Positions 6,743 through 9,988 of a stretch of 9,988 nt of DNA are shown here, one piece after another; position 1 is the stretch's first letter; each line of letters begins with the position of its first letter. A program made the position numbers and the translations under genes. Source of the stretch: an uncultured Roseburia sp. (GTDB lineage: Bacteria > Bacillota > Clostridia > Lachnospirales > Lachnospiraceae); contig CAMENQ010000060.1 in assembly GCA_945928585.1 (NCBI GenBank), positions 1-9,988 of the forward strand. The letters are read 5' to 3'. The notes below the pieces were generated by a model. That model saw only the letters and a list, made by a program, of their open reading frames with translations, made no database searches and was not told the origin of the DNA.

Positions 6743-8107
6743 CTACTCGTTTTCTTCCATCTCCGGAAGACTGATATTAACATCAGACTCATCATCTGAA
6801 AATTCTACATTATATACAACTGATTTATAGCCTGTCTGTCTTAAGAGTATGGTATGTTCTCCTGATTCCTTAGTTATGGTAAGAGGAATCGTTCCTTTAA
6901 ATACACCATCTATGTAAACACTGGCTCCCTCAGGCTTGCTGATTGTAAGCTGATTGTTTCCTGTCTTTGAAGCTGTTGTATCAGTCTCAGCGGACGAATT
7001 CGTGGTAGTCTGTTCTGTGGAGCCTTCGGTGGTCTCTGCTGATGATGAACCTGTAGTACCCTCAGGATTTGACAAATCTACGGTTTTATTTGTATATATG
7101 GAGCTGATGGTAATAGTCTCCGTATAATCCGTATATCCGTCTGACGTTATATATAATTTGTGAGTACCATAGGATAAATCCACAATATCAGATATATCCG
7201 ACTCCCTTCCGTCTATGAATACATTACAGCTTACTCCTGCCGGAAGTACCGTAAGCTTTAATGCTCCGTTTTTTTCTATTTGACCCTGAAATCCGCTAAG
7301 ACTTACCGTAACTTCATCATCTCTGTTTACCTTCACGGTAGTAGTCCCGCCTTTTCCATCTTTGGCTGCCCATAGAGTATATTCTCCCTCCGGTGCTACT
7401 ATAACCATATCCTCTGTAATGACTGTCATAATTTTTCCGCCAACATCTACCATACCGCCAATCATATTTGCAGTGTCTGTAAGCTTTATATATCCGTGAC
7501 CGGTCTTTACAACTATGGAATATATCTGTTTTTCCTTTCCTCTTACTATAAGAGTATCAACTCCACTGATGCTTCGTATATCTATGGCCTTTTTGCCTGA
7601 ATATATATATGTAGCGTCATCATACTGATACTTTTCACCGCCGATAGTCATAAGCTTTAAATCATAATCCAAATCCCATGCAGTTACATAATCATTTTCC
7701 CATATATCACTGCTTGCCTCTATGGCTATAAGCTTCTGAGTACCTGCCATGTAATATACATCAAAAATATCTCCTATCTCCAACTGGCTTATAAGGATTT
7801 CGCTGCCATATTTATTTTTGATGCTTGTACCGCCGGTGTAGTTTAATATGTATACTTTGCCCTTATTTCCAACACCCCGCACAGATAGCTGGGATTTCTC
7901 CGTATCTATAGCCGTAAGAATAACAGTGTCCTGAGTGTTATATCTTACATTTGCCTCTGTAGTAGTTTCAGCTTCCGTAGTAAGCTTCTCATTATTTATC
8001 TTATCTGATTTATCACGCTTTACACAGCCTGCCGTCATCAACAGGCATATGACTAAAACAAATAAGTTAAGCGAATGGGTAATATTATATTTATGTTTTT
8101 GCTTCAT
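6743..8107 (-). CDS. PEGA-domain surface lipoprotein
   Basis: This is a predicted lipid-anchored extracellular protein of 454 aa. A basic N-terminus, a hydrophobic stretch (about 13-24) and LMTAGC form a lipoprotein signal with acylated Cys28. A Thr/Glu-rich linker (about 40-55) follows, then beta-rich sequence to about 200. Three PEGA-like beta modules seem present: a divergent one (about 205-270), a second around LPAGVSCNVFIDG (288-346) and a clear C-terminal one starting PEGASVYIDGVFKGTIPLTI (392-454). The last two are separated by a Ser/Thr-rich linker (347-386), typical of a wall-spanning or exposed segment. PEGA modules are thought to mediate binding at the surface; the ligand is unknown. 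The frame extends to an ATG at 8158 without a good ribosome binding site, while GGAG (8113-8116) lies 5 nt before 8107 and the signal peptide begins there. It lies 118 nt before pgcA and diverges from the ART/HTH pair. Confidence 0.82.
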   Translation of the reverse strand: MKQKHKYNITHSLNLFVLVICLLMTAGCVKRDKSDKINNEKLTTEAETTTEANVRYNTQDTVILTAIDTEKSQLSVRGVGNKGKVYILNYTGGTSIKNKYGSEILISQLEIGDIFDVYYMAGTQKLIAIEASSDIWENDYVTAWDLDYDLKLMTIGGEKYQYDDATYIYSGKKAIDIRSISGVDTLIVRGKEKQIYSIVVKTGHGYIKLTDTANMIGGMVDVGGKIMTVITEDMVIVAPEGEYTLWAAKDGKGGTTTVKVNRDDEVTVSLSGFQGQIEKNGALKLTVLPAGVSCNVFIDGRESDISDIVDLSYGTHKLYITSDGYTDYTETITISSIYTNKTVDLSNPEGTTGSSSAETTEGSTEQTTTNSSAETDTTASKTGNNQLTISKPEGASVYIDGVFKGTIPLTITKESGEHTILLRQTGYKSVVYNVEFSDDESDVNISLPEMEENE

Positions 8108-8168
8108 ATATACTCCAATACTCTGTGGCTGCAAATTTGGATTTTGGTATGCTGCCATTTTCTCACTT

Positions 8169-8193
8169 TGTCAATATAGGTATATTGTATACC
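8169..8193 (-). promoter_or_regulatory. Lipoprotein promoter region with GTATAC palindrome
   Basis: On the minus strand a perfect TTGACA (8174-8169) stands 62 nt before the lipoprotein start, though its -10 at 17 nt (CATACC) is weak. Just upstream GGTATA and TATACC (8179-8184 and 8188-8193) form an inverted repeat. That repeat overlaps a TACAAT (8189-8184), which has TTGTGT 17 nt further up, so two overlapping promoters are possible. The palindrome resembles operators of FCD-type GntR regulators (TTGTATACAA-like). Confidence 0.4.
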
Positions 8194-8244
8194 AAATACA
8201 TAAAAAACACAAGAAAAAAAGGTGACAGATTCCGTATAGAAAAA

Positions 8245-8286
8245 TGATATTCGAAGTTCATTGATTCAATATCACTTTAGTGATAT
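8245..8286 (+). promoter_or_regulatory. Operator half-sites (TGATAT) of the ART/HTH operon
   Basis: ATATCACT (8269-8276) and AGTGATAT (8279-8286) form a perfect 8-bp inverted repeat with a 2-nt centre. A third copy of the half-site, TGATATT, lies at 8245-8251. The repeat fills the promoter spacer and enters the -10, so a bound dimer would block RNA polymerase. The likely binder is the helix-turn-helix protein encoded second in the operon. Confidence 0.65.
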
Positions 8287-8289
8287 AAT
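8261..8289 (+). promoter_or_regulatory. Sigma-A promoter of the ART/HTH operon
   Basis: TTGATT (8261-8266), a 17-nt spacer and a perfect TATAAT (8284-8289) make a near-consensus housekeeping promoter. The start would be near 8296, leaving a short leader with GGAGG at 8304-8308. Confidence 0.75.
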
Positions 8290-8316
8290 AGTAACAAATG
8301 AATGGAGGTCCGTAAA

Positions 8317-9009
8317 ATGGATAAACTGATTACTATATATCACGGTTCAGAAAAAATCGTGGAACATCCGACTTTTGGAGAAGGAAAAAAAAATAATGAC
8401 TTTGGTCTTGGTTTTTACTGCACTGCAAGTAAGGAACTTGCAAAAGAATGGGCAGTATCTTCCCTGCGTGATGGATTTTCCAACCGATATACGCTGGATA
8501 CTGAATACCTAAACATTTTAAATTTAAATAGTCCGGATTACACTATCCTTAACTGGATTGCTGTTTTGGTGGAACACCGTCTGTTTTCCATCAAAACTCC
8601 TGTGGCCAGACGGGCAAAGAGATATTTGATTGATAACTTCAGTGTCAATGTAAATGCTTTTGATTTGATTACAGGTTATCGTGCAGATGATTCTTATTTT
8701 GATTATGCAGAATCATTCCTTAACAATAGTATTTCAGTAGAGCAGCTTGCACGTGCTATGCAGCTTGGAAAGCTGAGCGAACAAATCGTTATTAAATCAA
8801 AGTTTGCCTTTTCCAATCTGAAATACGAAGGATTTGATGTCGCCGGGAAAGACCAATATTTTGTTCTCCGCAAAGCCAGAGATGATGAAGCTAATCAACT
8901 CTATCTGGAAATGCTTGAGGAAGAAAGTGACGGTCTGTATATTCAGGATATTATGAGAGGAGGCATTAAAAACGATGACCCGCGCATACCAAGAAATATA
9001 TCTGAATAA
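8317..9009 (+). CDS. DUF3990-like protein, putative ADP-ribosyltransferase toxin
   Basis: This is a 230-aa cytoplasmic protein that I recognise as DUF3990-like. The opening LITIYHGSEKIVEHPTFGEG, then NDFGLGFYCT (27-36), FDLITGYRADDSYF (115-128) and GKLSEQIVIKS (151-161) are the family hallmarks. The family has been linked to the ADP-ribosyltransferase fold. On that view His9, Tyr34 and Glu155/Gln156 would be the H-Y-E/Q NAD-binding and catalytic positions; this assignment is mine by pattern. The likely role is a growth-inhibiting toxin modifying an unknown target, held in check by the gene that follows. An ATG at 8302 overlaps the ribosome binding site GGAGG (8304-8308), which lies 8 nt before the ATG at 8317, so the latter is the start. 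A run of nine A (8385-8393) lies early in the gene. No DUF3791-like small antitoxin gene precedes it. Confidence 0.82.
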   Translation: MDKLITIYHGSEKIVEHPTFGEGKKNNDFGLGFYCTASKELAKEWAVSSLRDGFSNRYTLDTEYLNILNLNSPDYTILNWIAVLVEHRLFSIKTPVARRAKRYLIDNFSVNVNAFDLITGYRADDSYFDYAESFLNNSISVEQLARAMQLGKLSEQIVIKSKFAFSNLKYEGFDVAGKDQYFVLRKARDDEANQLYLEMLEEESDGLYIQDIMRGGIKNDDPRIPRNISE

Positions 9010-9613
9010 GGCACAGTCGGTACTTGGTGATGCCTTTGATTACGCAGTCAATACCTGCGGTATTCCAGGGAACGATTTTGTGAAACTGTTTATTGCAAGT
9101 TCTATAAGTAAACGAATGGAAAATGGAGAACCTGCCTGTCTTACCGGAAAAAGCGGCATCGAAATTGTTATGGAAATTGTTTTAGAAACGAAAGGACAGG
9201 AACTTCAAGCAGAACCGTCGGAGCATTTCGGACGTTCCAAAGAATACTGGATTGGATGGACTGTTGCCTATTATCAATGGTATTCCGGCAGAAAGTACAG
9301 TGATATTTTCAAGGTTATCTCCTTTGATGATTTGCAGAAAATGTACTATACTCTCCACGAATCAGACATAACCAAGTTTACAGATATCGTAGATTCACGA
9401 ATGAAGGAATTTTTTTCTGAAACCAATTTAAAACGTATCCGCACAGCCTATGGATTTACTCAGGCAGAGTTGGCAAAACGTTCCTGTGTCAGCCTTCGCT
9501 CTATTCAGATGTATGAACAACGAAACAAAAATATTAATAAAGCAAGTGCGGATACAATATATCGCCTTGCAAAGGTTCTTGGCTGTGCTATGGAGGACTT
9601 GATTGAAAAGTGA
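8975..9613 (+). CDS. HTH (XRE) protein, probable antitoxin/autoregulator
   Basis: This 212-aa protein has two parts. Residues 150-211 are a canonical XRE-type helix-turn-helix: LKRIRTAYGFTQAELAKRS, then VSLRSIQMYEQRNKNINKAS and a closing LAKVLGCAMEDLIEK. Residues 8-148 form a separate helical domain with conserved-looking stretches YLNKAQSVLGDAFDYAV, GNDFVKLFIASSISKRMENGE, EYWIGWTVAYYQWYSGR (90-106) and MYYTLHESDITKF (123-135). I know of no name for this domain; from memory it occurs in Firmicutes next to DUF3990 genes. By analogy with toxin-antitoxin pairs, the N-terminal domain would bind the toxin and the HTH would repress the operon. The ATG lies inside the toxin gene, a 35-nt overlap, after AGGAGG (8958-8963) at a rather long 11-nt spacing, so translation is probably coupled. 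Antitoxin function is inferred. Confidence 0.83.
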   Translation: MTRAYQEIYLNKAQSVLGDAFDYAVNTCGIPGNDFVKLFIASSISKRMENGEPACLTGKSGIEIVMEIVLETKGQELQAEPSEHFGRSKEYWIGWTVAYYQWYSGRKYSDIFKVISFDDLQKMYYTLHESDITKFTDIVDSRMKEFFSETNLKRIRTAYGFTQAELAKRSCVSLRSIQMYEQRNKNINKASADTIYRLAKVLGCAMEDLIEK

Positions 9614-9933
9614 CTACAATATAGGTGTTCTCTGTAGATAAACTAAACTAAATTTTGTTTTCTTATAACTGGACGCAGTCAGTTAAGTCTGTTATAATTA
9701 GGTATGTATTTTTATTGATGTATTTTATGGAATATGAAGCCTTGATGCTTTATATGTAAATTATAAATTACCTTCAATAGAAGTACCTGTTCATTTTCTA
9801 CTTTATTATTGGTATACGGTCATAGGTAAAATATCAATTATGATTTTCAGTTTTAAATCACATTCTTATACAATTCTTTTAAGAATGCTTATCCTTAATC
9901 AAACATTCAATAACTAACAGGAGGATATTTTAC
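9614..9933 (+). other. 320-bp AT-rich intergenic region, no gene seen
   Basis: I find no convincing ORF and no strong terminator for the HTH gene; CTACA/TGTAG (9614-9618 and 9633-9637) is too weak. It contains a promoter-like sequence at 9670-9698 and a leader of roughly 230 nt before the next gene. In the leader the inverted repeat CATTCTT/AAGAATG (9861-9867 and 9881-9887) competes with ATTCTT/AAGAAT (9873-9878 and 9881-9886). No known riboswitch or tRNA is recognised. Confidence 0.5.
9670..9698 (+). promoter_or_regulatory. Promoter for the gene starting at 9934
   Basis: TGGACG (9670-9675, four of six matches to TTGACA), a 17-nt spacer and a perfect TATAAT (9693-9698). It is the only well-formed promoter I see between the HTH gene and the next start, and implies a long untranslated leader. 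Confidence 0.5.
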
Positions 9934-9988
9934 ATGACAGTAAACACAAAAAATAATAACGCAGATAACATAAAAACAGAAGACAAAT
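9934..9988 (+). CDS. 5' end of an unidentified gene, cut by window end
   Basis: An ATG at 9934 follows AGGAGG (9919-9924) at 9 nt and opens a frame through the window end. Only 18 residues are visible: MTVNTKNNNADNIKTEDK, hydrophilic and rich in Asn and Lys. There is no signal peptide or recognisable domain in this part, so no function can be given. Confidence 0.6.
   Translation, partial: MTVNTKNNNADNIKTEDK

Noticed and set aside
8983..9130. N-terminal part of the HTH protein as a fused DUF3791 antitoxin domain
   Set aside because: Only a vague resemblance (a YYTLHE..DI stretch further on) supports this; the order and spacing of conserved positions do not fit what I remember of DUF3791.

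Overview
The window looks like chromosomal DNA of an AT-rich Clostridia member, most likely a Lachnospiraceae gut bacterium. The reasons are strong AGGAGG-type ribosome binding sites, Firmicutes-type proteins (a PgcA-like phosphohexomutase, IspE of the MEP pathway, an FCD/GntR regulator, a PEGA-domain lipoprotein) and a small acid-rich protein of a type I associate with that family. No species can be named from sequence alone.

Layout. From 53 to 8107 every gene is on the minus strand. In transcription order they are: a PEGA-domain lipoprotein (8107-6743); phosphoglucomutase/phosphomannomutase pgcA (6624-4897); a small bacterial PH-domain protein (4873-4484); ispE (4373-3474); an FCD-type GntR regulator (3487-2825) overlapping the ispE end by 14 nt; an unnamed 202-aa protein (2642-2034); a 292-bp near-perfect palindrome (1746-2037); and a two-gene ABC-2 exporter (ATPase 1715-840, permease 838-53). 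pgcA, PH, ispE and gntR look like one transcription unit. The 202-aa gene appears to have its own promoter and a leader with a possible CsrA-binding arrangement.

From 8317 onward the genes are on the plus strand. A DUF3990-like protein with ADP-ribosyltransferase-like features (8317-9009) overlaps by 35 nt a protein with a C-terminal XRE-type helix-turn-helix (8975-9613). A near-consensus promoter just upstream carries an 18-bp perfect inverted repeat touching its -10 box. This is the layout of an autoregulated toxin-antitoxin module and is the clearest accessory system here. After it comes about 320 bp of AT-rich DNA with a promoter-like sequence, then the first 18 codons of another gene cut by the window end.

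Main points for a second look: the large palindrome, which may be a MITE-like element forming the 3' end of one gene and the 5' flank of the ABC operon; the ART-like/HTH pair and its operator, with no small DUF3791-like antitoxin visible in the window; and the leader of the 202-aa gene, with a GGA in a hairpin loop 15 nt from a second GGA in the Shine-Dalgarno, behind a sigma-D-like promoter.

Several annotated starts are internal ATGs chosen because the longest frame runs through the ribosome binding site: the ABC ATPase, the 202-aa protein, ispE, the lipoprotein and the ART-like gene.
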